Origin: Streptomyces bambusae
Lineage (GTDB): Bacteria; Actinomycetota; Actinomycetes; Streptomycetales; Streptomycetaceae
Direction of reading: 5' to 3'
Length of the DNA stretch: 64,000 nucleotides
Assembly (NCBI RefSeq): GCF_020532645.1
Contig: NZ_JAJAUZ010000042.1
Coordinates: 1 to 64,000, forward strand
Below are positions 32,039 to 40,062 of the stretch, piece after piece. Every line of letters starts with the position of its first letter. Positions within the stretch are counted from its first letter, which is position 1. The notes beneath the pieces were generated by a model. The model worked only from the letters and a program-made list of their open reading frames with translations. It was not told where the DNA came from and did no database searches. The position numbers and the translations under genes are program-made.

Positions 32039-32695
32039 TCAGAACCCCGGGCCGTCGGCCCGGTTGCCGGCCGTGGCCAGCCGGCCCCACAGCAGGTCGG
32101 CGAGCGCGGTGACCAGCCTCTCCCGGTCGCACGGGCGCTCCCCGAGCCACCAGTCGCCGGCCGCGTGCATCATGCCGACGATGCCGTGGCCCCACACCCG
32201 CGCCAGCTCGCTGCCGCCCGGGCCGAGGTCGACCCGCTCGGCGATCACCTGGGCCAGCTCCTCGCCGAGCCGGCGCAGCAGCGGCGCCGAGTGCAGCCCC
32301 ACCTCGAAGCCGCGCTCCGAGGAGTGCGGGTCCTCGGCCGGGTGCATGAGGAACCGGTACACCTGCGGCCGGGCCTCGATGGCCGCGAGGTAGGTGTCGA
32401 GGGTCACTTCCACCCGGCGGCGCCGTTCGGCCGGGGCGTCCAGCGCCGCCCGCAGCGAGTCGAGCAGCGCGTCGGTGTGGCGTACCGCCAGGGCGTGGTA
32501 GAGGCCGGCCTTGTCGCCGAAGTGCCGGTAGAGGATCGGTTTGGTGATCCCCGCCTCGGCCGCGATGGCGTTCATGGAGGCCTGGGGCCCGTCCCGGAGG
32601 ACGACCCGGTCCGCGGCTTCGAGCAGCTCCCGGCGCCGTCGTTCGGCGGTTGCCTGGTGGCCGTCCTGGCGGCCGTCGTGCTGCGTGTGCTCCAT
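32039..32695 (-). CDS. TetR/AcrR family transcriptional regulator
   Basis: A 218-residue TetR regulator. The N-terminal HTH covers about residues 20-66: RRRELLEAADRVVLRDG, MNAIAAEAGITKPILYRHFGDKAGLYHALA. The ligand-binding domain contains ARPQVYRFLMHPAED and MMHAAGDWWLGERP, common in TetR proteins of fatty-acid and lipid metabolism. The ATG at 32695 has GGAGAAGAAG upstream. It is divergent from an acyl-CoA dehydrogenase, and the shared 178-bp region contains two inverted repeats, so it most likely represses that gene and itself. Confidence 0.88.
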   Translation of the reverse strand: MEHTQHDGRQDGHQATAERRRRELLEAADRVVLRDGPQASMNAIAAEAGITKPILYRHFGDKAGLYHALAVRHTDALLDSLRAALDAPAERRRRVEVTLDTYLAAIEARPQVYRFLMHPAEDPHSSERGFEVGLHSAPLLRRLGEELAQVIAERVDLGPGGSELARVWGHGIVGMMHAAGDWWLGERPCDRERLVTALADLLWGRLATAGNRADGPGF

Positions 32696-32792
32696 GAGGC
32701 TTCTTCTCCCCGCCCGTGCGATTGCGTGACGCCCACGCAACGTAACACCCCGCACCTCAGGGCGATCGGACCGGCAGTGACGTTGACATCGC

Positions 32793-32842
32793 TTACTGGC
32801 GGGTAACAGACTGGGCCGCATACTGGGGTTACTGTAGGTAAC
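32793..32842. promoter_or_regulatory. Two inverted repeats, putative TetR operators
   Basis: TTAC TGGCGG GTAA (32793-32806) and GTTAC TGTAG GTAAC (32828-32842) are related palindromes 21 bp apart in the divergent TetR/acyl-CoA dehydrogenase region. A TTGACA box lies at 32783-32788 beside the first. The second ends 31 bp before the dehydrogenase start. Their shared TTAC..GTAA half-sites suggest one regulator, probably the adjacent TetR protein. Confidence 0.6.
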
Positions 32843-32873
32843 GCATGCGGCAGACGCACTATCTGGAGGGGAC

Positions 32874-34100
32874 ATGGCGGAGTTCACCATGGAACTCAAC
32901 GAGGACCAGAAGCAGGTCCGCGACTGGATCCACGGCTTCGCCGCCGACGTGATCCGGCCCGCGGCGGCCGAATGGGACGAGCGCGAAGAGACGCCGTGGC
33001 CCGTGATCCAGGAGGCCGCGAAGGTCGGCATCTACTCCCTCGACTTCTACGCCCAGCAGTTCTTCGACCCCACCGGCCTCGGCATCCCGATGGCGATGGA
33101 GGAGCTGTTCTGGGGCGACGCGGGCATCGCCCTGTCGATCGTCGGCACCGGTCTGGCCGCCATCGGCGTGGTCGCCAACGGCACCGAGGAGCAGATCGGC
33201 ACCTGGATCCCGCAGATGTACGGCACCCCCGACGACGTCAAGGTCGCCGCCTTCTGCTCCTCCGAGCCCGACGCCGGCTCCGACGTCGGCTCGATGCGCA
33301 CCCGTGCCGTCTACGACCAGGCCAAGGACGAGTGGGTGCTCAACGGCACCAAGACCTGGGCGACCAACGGCGGCATCGCCAACGTCCACATCGTCGTGGC
33401 GGTCGTCGACCCGGAGCTCGGCACCAAGGGGCACGCGTCCTTCATCGTGCCGCCGAACACGCCCGGGCTCAGTCAGGGCCAGAAGTTCAAGAAGCACGGC
33501 ATCCGGGCCTCGCACACCGCCGAGGTGGTGCTGGAGGACGTACGGATCCCCGGGTCCTGCCTGCTCGGCGGCAAGGACAAGCTCGACGAGCGGCTGGCGC
33601 GGACCCGGGAGCGGGCCAAGACCGGCGGCGAGCGGGTGAAGAACGCCGCGATGGCCACCTTCGAGGCCTCGCGGCCGGCCGTGGGCGCCATGGCGGTCGG
33701 CACGGCGCGGGCCGCCTACGAGGTCGCGCTGGACTACGCGAAGACCCGGACCCAGTTCGGCCGTCCGATCATCGACAACCAGGGCGTGGCCTTCCAGCTC
33801 GCGGACATGCGGACGCAGATCGACGCGGCGCGGCTGCTGGTGTGGCGGGCGTCCTGGATGGCGGTCGCGGGCAAGCCGTTCACCTCCGCCGAGGGGTCGA
33901 TGTCGAAGCTCTTCGCCAGCGAGACGGCCAAGAAGGTCACCGCGCAGGCGGTGCAGATCCTCGGCGGCAACGGCTTCACCCGGGAGTACCCGGTGGAGCG
34001 CATGCACCGGGACAGCGCGATCTACACGATCTTCGAGGGGACCAGCGAGATCCAGCGCCTGGTGATCGCGCGGACGCTGTCGGGGATGCCGATCCGCTGA
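32874..34100 (+). CDS. Acyl-CoA dehydrogenase
   Basis: A 408-residue FAD-dependent acyl-CoA dehydrogenase with all three domains. FCSSEPDAGSDVGSMRT is the FAD and substrate-binding loop, WVLNGTKTWATNGGIA the middle beta-domain, and LDYAKTRTQFGRPI the first C-terminal signature. The second signature, QILGGNGFTREYPVERMHRD, leads to IFEGTSEIQR, where Glu388 is at the catalytic-base position. Residues 230-260 (DKLDERLARTRERAKTGGER) form a charged insertion not usual in short-chain enzymes. The start is preceded by GGAGGG. Regulation by the divergent TetR gene is likely. Substrate chain length cannot be told. Confidence 0.92.
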   Translation: MAEFTMELNEDQKQVRDWIHGFAADVIRPAAAEWDEREETPWPVIQEAAKVGIYSLDFYAQQFFDPTGLGIPMAMEELFWGDAGIALSIVGTGLAAIGVVANGTEEQIGTWIPQMYGTPDDVKVAAFCSSEPDAGSDVGSMRTRAVYDQAKDEWVLNGTKTWATNGGIANVHIVVAVVDPELGTKGHASFIVPPNTPGLSQGQKFKKHGIRASHTAEVVLEDVRIPGSCLLGGKDKLDERLARTRERAKTGGERVKNAAMATFEASRPAVGAMAVGTARAAYEVALDYAKTRTQFGRPIIDNQGVAFQLADMRTQIDAARLLVWRASWMAVAGKPFTSAEGSMSKLFASETAKKVTAQAVQILGGNGFTREYPVERMHRDSAIYTIFEGTSEIQRLVIARTLSGMPIR

Positions 34101-34123
34101 CCCGTCCCGCCCGCCCGGCCGGA

Positions 34124-34155
34124 GCCCGCCCGGGACCGCCCGGGACCGGGCGGGC
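34124..34155. terminator. Hairpin between convergent acd and SRPBCC genes
   Basis: GCCCGCCCGG and CCGGGCGGGC form a 10-bp stem with a 12-base loop, 24 bp after the dehydrogenase stop and 41 bp from the end of the convergent SRPBCC gene. Confidence 0.6.
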
Positions 34156-34195
34156 CGGCATGCCCGCGGTCCGCGCCCGGGGCCGGTCCTGCGCA

Positions 34196-34657
34196 TCAGG
34201 CCCCGGGCCGCCGGTCCGTCCGCAGCAGCCCGCTCACCACCCTGCCGAACACCAGGCGCCCCACCGGCGCCAGCAGGCCGTCCAGCCGCCGCGGGAGCCC
34301 GCGCAGGTGCAGCTCCTCCTGCCACAGCACCTCGCAGCCGGGCCCGCCGGCGGGCGCCGCGCGGACCTCGATCTCGGCCCAGCCCGTCACTGCCCGCCCC
34401 CGCTTCTCCAGCCGGCACCGTCCCGCCGTCCCGCCCGCGGGCGGGTGCCAGAGCGTCACCTCCATCGGATCGTCGAAGCGGCAGCGGCCGATCCCGGTGA
34501 CCGCGGTGAACCTGGTGCCGACGCCCACCGGGGGCGGGGTCAGCAGGACGGTGCGCGTCAGCGGAACCCGCGCGCCGTGCCGCTCCCAGTCGGTCACCCG
34601 CCGCCATGCGTCGATGACGGACAGCGGACTGGCGTGCACGAATCGGATAAAGGCCAC
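34196..34657 (-). CDS. SRPBCC (START/polyketide-cyclase-like) protein
   Basis: A 153-residue helix-grip protein. The opening VAFIRFVHASPLSVIDAWRRVTDWERHGARVP is the typical first strand and helix (pieces HASPLSVIDAWRRV and DWERHG). TRFTAVTGIG, MEVTLWHPP and GPGCEVLWQEELHL follow as beta strands, and the protein ends with the long helix DGLLAPVGRLVFGRVVSGLL. It probably binds a hydrophobic ligand, identity unknown. The GTG at 34657 is inferred from the fold; the frame continues upstream without other evidence. A GAGGAT ribosome-like site is about 13 bp away, so the start is not firm. Confidence 0.72.
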   Translation of the reverse strand: MAFIRFVHASPLSVIDAWRRVTDWERHGARVPLTRTVLLTPPPVGVGTRFTAVTGIGRCRFDDPMEVTLWHPPAGGTAGRCRLEKRGRAVTGWAEIEVRAAPAGGPGCEVLWQEELHLRGLPRRLDGLLAPVGRLVFGRVVSGLLRTDRRPGA

Positions 34658-34813
34658 CCACGGAGGGTAAATCCTCTTCCCGGTCCTTGAGATGGAGCAA
34701 GAAAACGGGTTCCGCCGGCGGGGCGTGATCAGTAATACTTCCCGCCACCGTGGATGGCGGCTCGCCGCAACGACCACCCGGCCTTGCGCCTCCACAGAGC
34801 GAGGAGGTGCGCC

Positions 34814-35002
34814 ATGTTGTGTACTCACCAGCCGCCCTGCCCACCTGCCGACAGCGCCGACCGCGACGCCGCCCGCACCGTGGCCTTCCACCCGGAACAG
34901 GGGTGGAGCCTGCTGTGCAACGGCGTGGTGCTCTTCGACGACACCGGGGAACTGCTCCCGGACGGCAGCTCGGTCGAGTCCCGCCGACCGGTCGCAGTCT
35001 GA
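34814..35002 (+). CDS. DUF5999 family small protein
   Basis: A 62-residue protein, MLCTHQPPCPPADSADRDAA at the start, then HPEQGWSLLCNGVVLFDDTGELLPDG. This is the DUF5999 family, widespread in Streptomyces and of unknown function. Three Cys and a His in the N-terminal third and the later LCNG could bind a metal or be redox-active. GAGGAGG lies seven bases before the ATG, an excellent site. A 30-codon ORF follows 14 bp downstream, probably in the same mRNA. Confidence 0.8.
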   Translation: MLCTHQPPCPPADSADRDAARTVAFHPEQGWSLLCNGVVLFDDTGELLPDGSSVESRRPVAV

Positions 35003-35016
35003 GCCAAGGAGGTCCG

Positions 35017-35109
35017 ATGCGTCAGACGCAGATCCGCAAGCCCGTTCCGAAGCCCGCCCCGCGCGACCTGGACCTGCGCACCCCGTCGGGCAGACCGCTC
35101 CCGTACTGA
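35017..35109 (+). CDS. 30-residue peptide downstream of DUF5999
   Basis: A 30-codon ORF, MRQTQIRKPVPKPAPRDLDL then RTPSGRPLPY. AAGGAGG with five bases before the ATG is a perfect Shine-Dalgarno, and the ORF ends cleanly before a terminator hairpin. The peptide is basic and Pro-rich (7 Pro, 7 Lys/Arg) without a hydrophobic segment, so it is cytosolic or nucleic-acid/ribosome-binding rather than secreted by Sec. It is too short for routine gene callers. I do not know a function. Confidence 0.6.
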   Translation: MRQTQIRKPVPKPAPRDLDLRTPSGRPLPY

Positions 35110-35131
35110 CAGGTACGGGAGCGAAAACCGA

Positions 35132-35162
35132 CCCCCGGGCCGAACGCACAGCGGCCCGGGGG
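35132..35162. terminator. Terminator hairpin after the 30-aa ORF
   Basis: CCCCCGGGCCG and CGGCCCGGGGG form a perfect 11-bp stem around AACGCACAG, between the rightward small-gene pair and the end of the leftward NB-ARC gene (stop at 35164). It can serve both. Confidence 0.78.
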
Positions 35163-35163
35163 G

Positions 35164-37200
35164 TCACATCGGTGCCGGCGGCGCCGCCACGCCGCTCAGG
35201 AAGGCCTGCTCGAACGCCGCGTCGCCGATCGCGGCCCGGGCCTGCCGCTCGCCGGCGTCCCGCACGGCCTCCAGCGAGGGCGAGCCCATCTGCGGCCTGC
35301 CCACGGTCCGCCACACCACGTGCCCGGCGCCCAGCAGCCGGGCCGCCAGCACCCCGTCGCCCTGCGCCGCGACCGCCGCGGCCAGCAGGTCCAGCCCGAT
35401 CGCGATGCCGAAGCTGTCGTGCAGCAGCCGCTTGCCCGAGAGCATGGCGCGCACGTGCCGGCCCGCCTCGCCGGGCCGCCCCGACCGCAGGGCGATCAGC
35501 GCCAGCACGTAGTCCGCGTACGCCCGCAGCCACCGCTCGCCCAGCCCGGTGCACGCCGCCAGCAGCCCGGCGGCCTCCGCCGTCGCCTCCTCGTACCGCT
35601 CCAGTACGCAGTACGCGTACGCGGCCGAGAGCCGGGTCAGCAGGGCGCCGGCCCCGTCGGGATCGCCGCCCCGGGCGATGACCGGAGCGCGGGCCGCCGG
35701 ATCCGCCAGCTCCAGGGCCCGCTCCGGATCGCCCGGCATCAGGATGCACACCGAGACCAGGTAGGCGACCCGCAGCTCCAGCTCGGGGTCACCGAGTGCC
35801 CGGGCCTGCGCCGCGGCCTCCTGCCCGCGGGCCAGCCCGGCCGTCATGTCGCCCTGGAGCATCGCGGCCAGCCCGAGGGCCCACAGCGCCCGGGCCCGGG
35901 CGGGAGACGGCTCCGGGTCCGTGGCCGCCAGCGCCCGCTCCAGGAAGGAACGGCCCTCGCGCAGGTGCCCGCAGCAGAACCAGAAGAACCACAGCGTGCC
36001 CGCCATCTCCAGGGCCGCCGCCGGGTCGGTGCCCAGCAGGTGTTCCAGGGCGGCCCGCAGCTCGCTGTGGTCGCTGCTGATCCGCCGGTACCAGTCGATC
36101 TGCTCCGGCCCCATCCAGCCCTCGGCCGCCTGCCCGGCCATCGCGGCGAACCAGTGCGCGTGCCGGTCGGCGCAGCGCCGCTCTTCGCCGAGCTCCACCA
36201 GCCAGGTGCGGCCGTACTCGCGGATGGTGTCGAGCATCCGGTACCGCTCCCCGGCGCCCGCCACGGTGCGGCGCACCACGGACTTCCCGGCGAGCCCGGC
36301 GAGCACCCGCGGCACCTCGGCCGCGCTCAGCGGGCCGCCGGCGCACACGGCCCGGGCGGCGGCCGGGGTGAAGTCGCCGGCGAACACCGACAGGCGCGCC
36401 CACAGCAGCCGCTCCAGCGGCTCGCACAGCTCGTGGCTCCAGCCGATCGCGGTCCGCAGGGTCTGGTGCCGGGGCAGCTGCGCGGTGCGGTTGTCGGAGA
36501 GGAACTCGAAGCGGGTGCCCAGCCGTTCGGCGACCTGCTCCAGCGTCCACAGCCGCAGCCGCGCGCCGGCGAGCTCCAGGGCCAGCGGGATGCCGTCGAG
36601 GCGCCGGCACACATCGGCCGCGGTGGCCGCGCGCCGGGGGTCGGTGAAGGCGGCGGCCGCCTGCGGGCCCGCGGCCACCGCCCGGTCCCGGAACAGGGCG
36701 AGGGCGTCGCTGTCGGCCCCTTCGGCGGGCAGCGGCTGCACCTCGGTGACCCATTCGCCGTGGCAGCCCAGCGGCTGGCGGCTGGTGGCCACGACGGTCA
36801 GTCCGGGCGCGGACTGGAGGAGTTCGGCGACGAGGTGGCGGCAGTCGTCGACGAGGTGCTCGCAGGTGTCGAGCACCAGCAGCATGTCCTTGTCGGCGAC
36901 CCATGCGCACAGCTCCTCGTCCGAGGAGAGCAGGGACTGCTCGGCCAGCCCCAGAGTGTGGGCGACGGTGGCGGTCAGCAGGGCGGGGTCGCGCAGCGGC
37001 GACAGCTCCACCCACCAGGCGCCGTCCGGGTAGCCGCGGGAGGCGCGGCGGGCGGCCCGCAGGGCGAGGCGGGACTTGCCCACGCCGCCCACGCCGGTCA
37101 GGGTGACCAGCCGCCGGTCCCGGAGAAGCCGGTGCAGACGGTCCAGTTCGGTGCCGCGTCCCACAAAGCTTGCCGTCTCCGACGGCAGATTCCCCAACAC
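35164..37200 (-). CDS. NB-ARC (STAND) ATPase without DNA-binding domain
   Basis: A 678-residue STAND ATPase. FVGRGTELDRLHRLL opens it, followed by Walker A GVGGVGKS (36-43), Walker B MLLVLDTCEHLVDD, sensor TVVATSRQPLG and the RRLDGIPLALELAGARLR block. From about residue 350 it is an Ala/Leu-rich TPR-like repeat region (ALWALGLAAMLQGD, DGAGALLTRLSAAYAYCVLERYEEA is the region near 500). Relatives are AfsR- or LuxR-type regulators with an N-terminal SARP or C-terminal HTH. Here both are absent, and the protein stops after AAFEQAFLSGVAAPPAPM, where a LuxR HTH would usually follow. It may work with a partner or be a truncated regulator. Confidence 0.82.
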   Translation of the reverse strand: MLGNLPSETASFVGRGTELDRLHRLLRDRRLVTLTGVGGVGKSRLALRAARRASRGYPDGAWWVELSPLRDPALLTATVAHTLGLAEQSLLSSDEELCAWVADKDMLLVLDTCEHLVDDCRHLVAELLQSAPGLTVVATSRQPLGCHGEWVTEVQPLPAEGADSDALALFRDRAVAAGPQAAAAFTDPRRAATAADVCRRLDGIPLALELAGARLRLWTLEQVAERLGTRFEFLSDNRTAQLPRHQTLRTAIGWSHELCEPLERLLWARLSVFAGDFTPAAARAVCAGGPLSAAEVPRVLAGLAGKSVVRRTVAGAGERYRMLDTIREYGRTWLVELGEERRCADRHAHWFAAMAGQAAEGWMGPEQIDWYRRISSDHSELRAALEHLLGTDPAAALEMAGTLWFFWFCCGHLREGRSFLERALAATDPEPSPARARALWALGLAAMLQGDMTAGLARGQEAAAQARALGDPELELRVAYLVSVCILMPGDPERALELADPAARAPVIARGGDPDGAGALLTRLSAAYAYCVLERYEEATAEAAGLLAACTGLGERWLRAYADYVLALIALRSGRPGEAGRHVRAMLSGKRLLHDSFGIAIGLDLLAAAVAAQGDGVLAARLLGAGHVVWRTVGRPQMGSPSLEAVRDAGERQARAAIGDAAFEQAFLSGVAAPPAPM

Positions 37201-37203
37201 GGC

Positions 37204-37268
37204 GACAGATTCTGTCCCACCCGACGGCCCGAGGCCGCCCTCGTGATCATTGTTGACCGAATGATCAC
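37204..37268. promoter_or_regulatory. Two palindromes upstream of the NB-ARC gene
   Basis: GTGATCATT GTTGACCG AATGATCAC (37243-37268) is a perfect 9-bp inverted repeat with 8-bp spacer in AT-richer DNA. It lies 43 bp upstream of the leftward NB-ARC start and 22 bp beyond the lipoprotein stop at 37290. A second palindrome GACAGA T TCTGTC (37204-37216) touches the GTG start. Both are typical operator shapes. Confidence 0.5.
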
Positions 37269-37289
37269 CAAGGGGCGGGGCTCTTGCGG

Positions 37290-38285
37290 CTACGGACCTG
37301 CGAGTGTGACCGAACGCTCAACGGAGAATGATCCCCAGGAGCCGTCGGGGAGCCGGGCGCGCAGTTTGAGGCGCCACACCGTGCCGTCGGGTTCGGCGAC
37401 CGTGAGCCGGTAGGACGCGCGGCCCGCCGGGACCGCGCCCCGGCCCCACTGGACGACCGTGGCCGCCCGGCCGTTGACGTACAGCTCGTACTCCGTGACC
37501 GGCCTGCCGGTGTCCGGGGCGTACCAGGACAGCGCCACCGCGCCCGGTGCGGCCTCGGCGCGGAAGTCCGCCGGCACCGTGGACCTTCCGTCGTCCGCGC
37601 CGGGCGGGGTCGTGACGTCGGCGGCCGGGCTGTCGGGGGAGGAGTTGTCGGCACGGTCCCGGGCCCGGACGGTGAACGTGTAGGCGGTGTCCGGGCGCAG
37701 GCCCGTGAGCCGGGTGCGGGTGGTCCGGCCGTCCACGGTGTGGATGCGGACGCCGCCCTGGTAGACGTCGTACGCGCTCACGCCGGTGTCGTCGGTGCCG
37801 GCCCGCCACTCCAGCACGGCCGTCCGCGGTCCGTCGGGGCGCCCGGTCAGCCGGGCCGGGGCGCCGGGCGGGCGGTGGTCGTCGGGGGTGGCGGCCGGGG
37901 TGGTCACGCGCGCCTCCGCGCTGCGCGGCGAGAGGTTGCCGGAGGCGTCCTTCGCGCGGACCGAGAAGCCGTACGCGGTCAGCGGGGCGAGGCCGGTGAT
38001 GTCCACCATCCGCTTGCCGGCGGGGAGTTCGCGGACCAGGGCGGCGCCGCGGAACACCTGGTAGCCGGTCACGCCGTCGGCGGGGTCGGCGTCCTCCCAC
38101 ATCACGTGGACGGAGCCGGAGCTGCCCGCCTGGGCGGTCAGTCCGGCCGGTGCGGGCGGGCTCTGGGTGTCGGGCGCCGTCCCGGCGCAGCCCGCCAGCA
38201 GGGCGCCGAGGCCGCAGACGAGGACGGCCGTTCCCACAGGGCGTCGCACGGCCCTCCCCACGCTCTCGGTCAAAGGTCTAGACAT
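37290..38285 (-). CDS. Lipoprotein with three fibronectin type III domains
   Basis: A 331-residue exported lipoprotein. Basic RAVRRPVG, a hydrophobic helix and the lipobox LAGC (Cys33) form the signal. Three FN3 domains follow at about 43-130, 142-235 and 243-328. Each shows the family pattern: VHVMWEDADPADGVTGYQVF, VLEWRAGTDDTGVSAYDVY, and VALSWYAPDTGRPVTEYELY, with YGFSVRAKD and YTFTVRARD as the later strands. No catalytic domain is present, so it probably mediates binding at the cell surface. It is divergent from nikA, from which it is separated by 181 bp including the Nur box. ATG at 38285 lacks a strong ribosome site. Confidence 0.82.
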   Translation of the reverse strand: MSRPLTESVGRAVRRPVGTAVLVCGLGALLAGCAGTAPDTQSPPAPAGLTAQAGSSGSVHVMWEDADPADGVTGYQVFRGAALVRELPAGKRMVDITGLAPLTAYGFSVRAKDASGNLSPRSAEARVTTPAATPDDHRPPGAPARLTGRPDGPRTAVLEWRAGTDDTGVSAYDVYQGGVRIHTVDGRTTRTRLTGLRPDTAYTFTVRARDRADNSSPDSPAADVTTPPGADDGRSTVPADFRAEAAPGAVALSWYAPDTGRPVTEYELYVNGRAATVVQWGRGAVPAGRASYRLTVAEPDGTVWRLKLRARLPDGSWGSFSVERSVTLAGP

Positions 38286-38398
38286 ATATGGCACGGCATC
38301 CGGCCGGTCATCAAGACGCGTGCGCCAAGGCGCGCAGAGTGTCCGTACTCGGTGCGCGGTGGCCGGACTGTGTCGGTCCATGCTCTTTGCGTACTGTT

Positions 38399-38421
38399 TA
38401 ATTGCGAGCGAGTCGCAATTA
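38399..38421. promoter_or_regulatory. Nur box (nickel-responsive operator) before nikA
   Basis: TAATTGCGA GCGAG TCGCAATTA is a perfect 9-bp inverted repeat with 5-bp spacer. Its core TTGCGA-N5-TCGCAA fits the Nur box of Streptomyces (TTGCAA-like half-sites separated by 5 bp). Nur is the Fur-family nickel sensor that represses the nik operon when nickel is sufficient. The box lies 46 bp upstream of the nikA ATG in an unusually AT-rich stretch, where it would overlap the promoter (TTTAAT at 38397 may be the -10). Confidence 0.85.
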
Positions 38422-38466
38422 CTTTTGATCAGCAGGCAAGACGAGCAGTACAGAGGTGTGCACAGC

Positions 38467-40062
38467 ATGACGGCCCGCACGGCACGGGGACTCGCCGCAA
38501 CCACCATGGCCGCCGCCCTCATCGCGAGCGCGGCCGCCTGCTCCCGGCCCGCCGGCGGCAGCGCCGCAGCGGGGTCCCCCGACTCCGTCGTCGTCGGCAT
38601 CGCCAACGAACCGGAGACCCTCAGCCCGCTGCTCGGCTACGGCAAGGACGGCAACTCCAAGATCTTCGACGGGCTGCTCACCCACGACTCCGCGATGCGG
38701 CTGCGCCCCGCGCTCGCCGTCGCGCTCCCCGAAGTCACCGCCGACCGCCTCACGTACACCTACAGCCTGCGCAAGGGCGTCCGCTTCAGCGACGGCGCGC
38801 CCTTCACCGCCCGGGACGTCGTCTTCACCTACCGCACGATCCTGGACCCGAAGACGAACAACCCGGCGCGCAGCGAACTCGACGCCGTCCGGTCCGTCCG
38901 GGCCGAGGGCGACGACCGCGTGGTGTTCACGCTCAAGTACCCCTACGCTCCGTTCGCCGAGCGGACCGTCCTGCCGATCGCCCCCGAGCACATAGCCGGC
39001 CGCCAGGACGTCAACAGCGGCGAGTTCACCACCCGCCCCATCGGCACCGGCCCCTACGTCCTGACCACCTGGTCCAAGGGCGAGAAGCTCGCCTTCAAGG
39101 CCAACCCCGGCTACTGGGGCGGCGCCCCCACCGTGAAGAAGTTCACGATGGCCGTCATCAAGGACGACGACGTGCGCGCCACCCGGCTGCGGTCCGGCGA
39201 ACTCGACGGCGCGATCCTGCCGCCCGGCCTCGCCAAGGGCTTCGCCCACGACAAGGGCCGCACCACCCTCGCCGCGACCTCCTTCGACCACCGCAGCGTC
39301 ACCCTCCCCACCCACCACCCGGTGACCGGCGACCCGGCCGTCCGCCGCGCCCTCGACCTCGCCGTGGACCGCAAGGCCATGGTCGACAAGCTCCTCGACG
39401 GCGCCGGCAAGCCCGCCTACGGCCCGGTCCCCACCGACAGCCCCTGGTTCGCCGAGGGCACCGAACGCGCCCACGACCCCGGACGGGCCCGCCGCCTCCT
39501 CGACGCCGCCGGCTGGCTTCCCGGCCCCGACGGCATCCGCACCAGGAACGGCGTCCGCGCCGCCTTCCCGCTCTGGTACACCTCCGGCGACAAGCTCCGC
39601 CAGGACCACGCGCTCGCCTACGCCTCCGACGCCAAGAAGGCGGGCATCGAGATCACCACCCAGGCCGGCACCTGGGAGGTCATCGAGCCCCGCATGAAGA
39701 CCGACGCCGTCCTCGCGGGCGGCGGCTCACCCGCCGACCCCGACTTCGACCAGTACCAGCTGCTCATGTCCACCCTCGGCGGCGACGGCTTCAACAACAT
39801 GGCCCGCTACGACAACCCGGCCGTCGACCGGGCCCTCGAACAGGGCCGCCGCAGCGGCGACCCCGCCGCCCGCAAGGCCGCGTACGACACCGTCCAGCGC
39901 GAGCTGGTGAAGGACCCCGGCTACACCTTCCTCACCCACATCGACCACCTCTACGTCCTGGGCGACCGCTGGGCGGACCTCACCACCCAGGTCGAGCCCC
40001 ACGACCACGGCCTCGGCTCCGGCCCCTGGTGGAACGTCGAGAAGTGGCAGCCCCGGCGGTGA
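38467..40062 (+). CDS. nikA: Nickel ABC transporter substrate-binding lipoprotein
   Basis: A 531-residue family-5 (peptide/nickel) solute-binding lipoprotein. A basic start, a hydrophobic helix and ASAAAC give lipidation at Cys25. The domain shows NEPETLSPLLG, YTYSLRKGVRFSDGAPFTARDVVFT, TGPYVLTTWSKGEKLAF and NPGYWGGAPTV, then RRALDLAVDRKAMVD, all typical. His-rich segments (FDHRSVTLPTHHPVTGD, and VEPHDHGLG near the end) are candidates for metal or metallophore contacts. The nickel assignment rests mainly on the perfect Nur box upstream and the nikABCDE gene order; by sequence alone a peptide would be possible. AGAGGTG precedes the ATG. Confidence 0.85.
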   Translation: MTARTARGLAATTMAAALIASAAACSRPAGGSAAAGSPDSVVVGIANEPETLSPLLGYGKDGNSKIFDGLLTHDSAMRLRPALAVALPEVTADRLTYTYSLRKGVRFSDGAPFTARDVVFTYRTILDPKTNNPARSELDAVRSVRAEGDDRVVFTLKYPYAPFAERTVLPIAPEHIAGRQDVNSGEFTTRPIGTGPYVLTTWSKGEKLAFKANPGYWGGAPTVKKFTMAVIKDDDVRATRLRSGELDGAILPPGLAKGFAHDKGRTTLAATSFDHRSVTLPTHHPVTGDPAVRRALDLAVDRKAMVDKLLDGAGKPAYGPVPTDSPWFAEGTERAHDPGRARRLLDAAGWLPGPDGIRTRNGVRAAFPLWYTSGDKLRQDHALAYASDAKKAGIEITTQAGTWEVIEPRMKTDAVLAGGGSPADPDFDQYQLLMSTLGGDGFNNMARYDNPAVDRALEQGRRSGDPAARKAAYDTVQRELVKDPGYTFLTHIDHLYVLGDRWADLTTQVEPHDHGLGSGPWWNVEKWQPRR

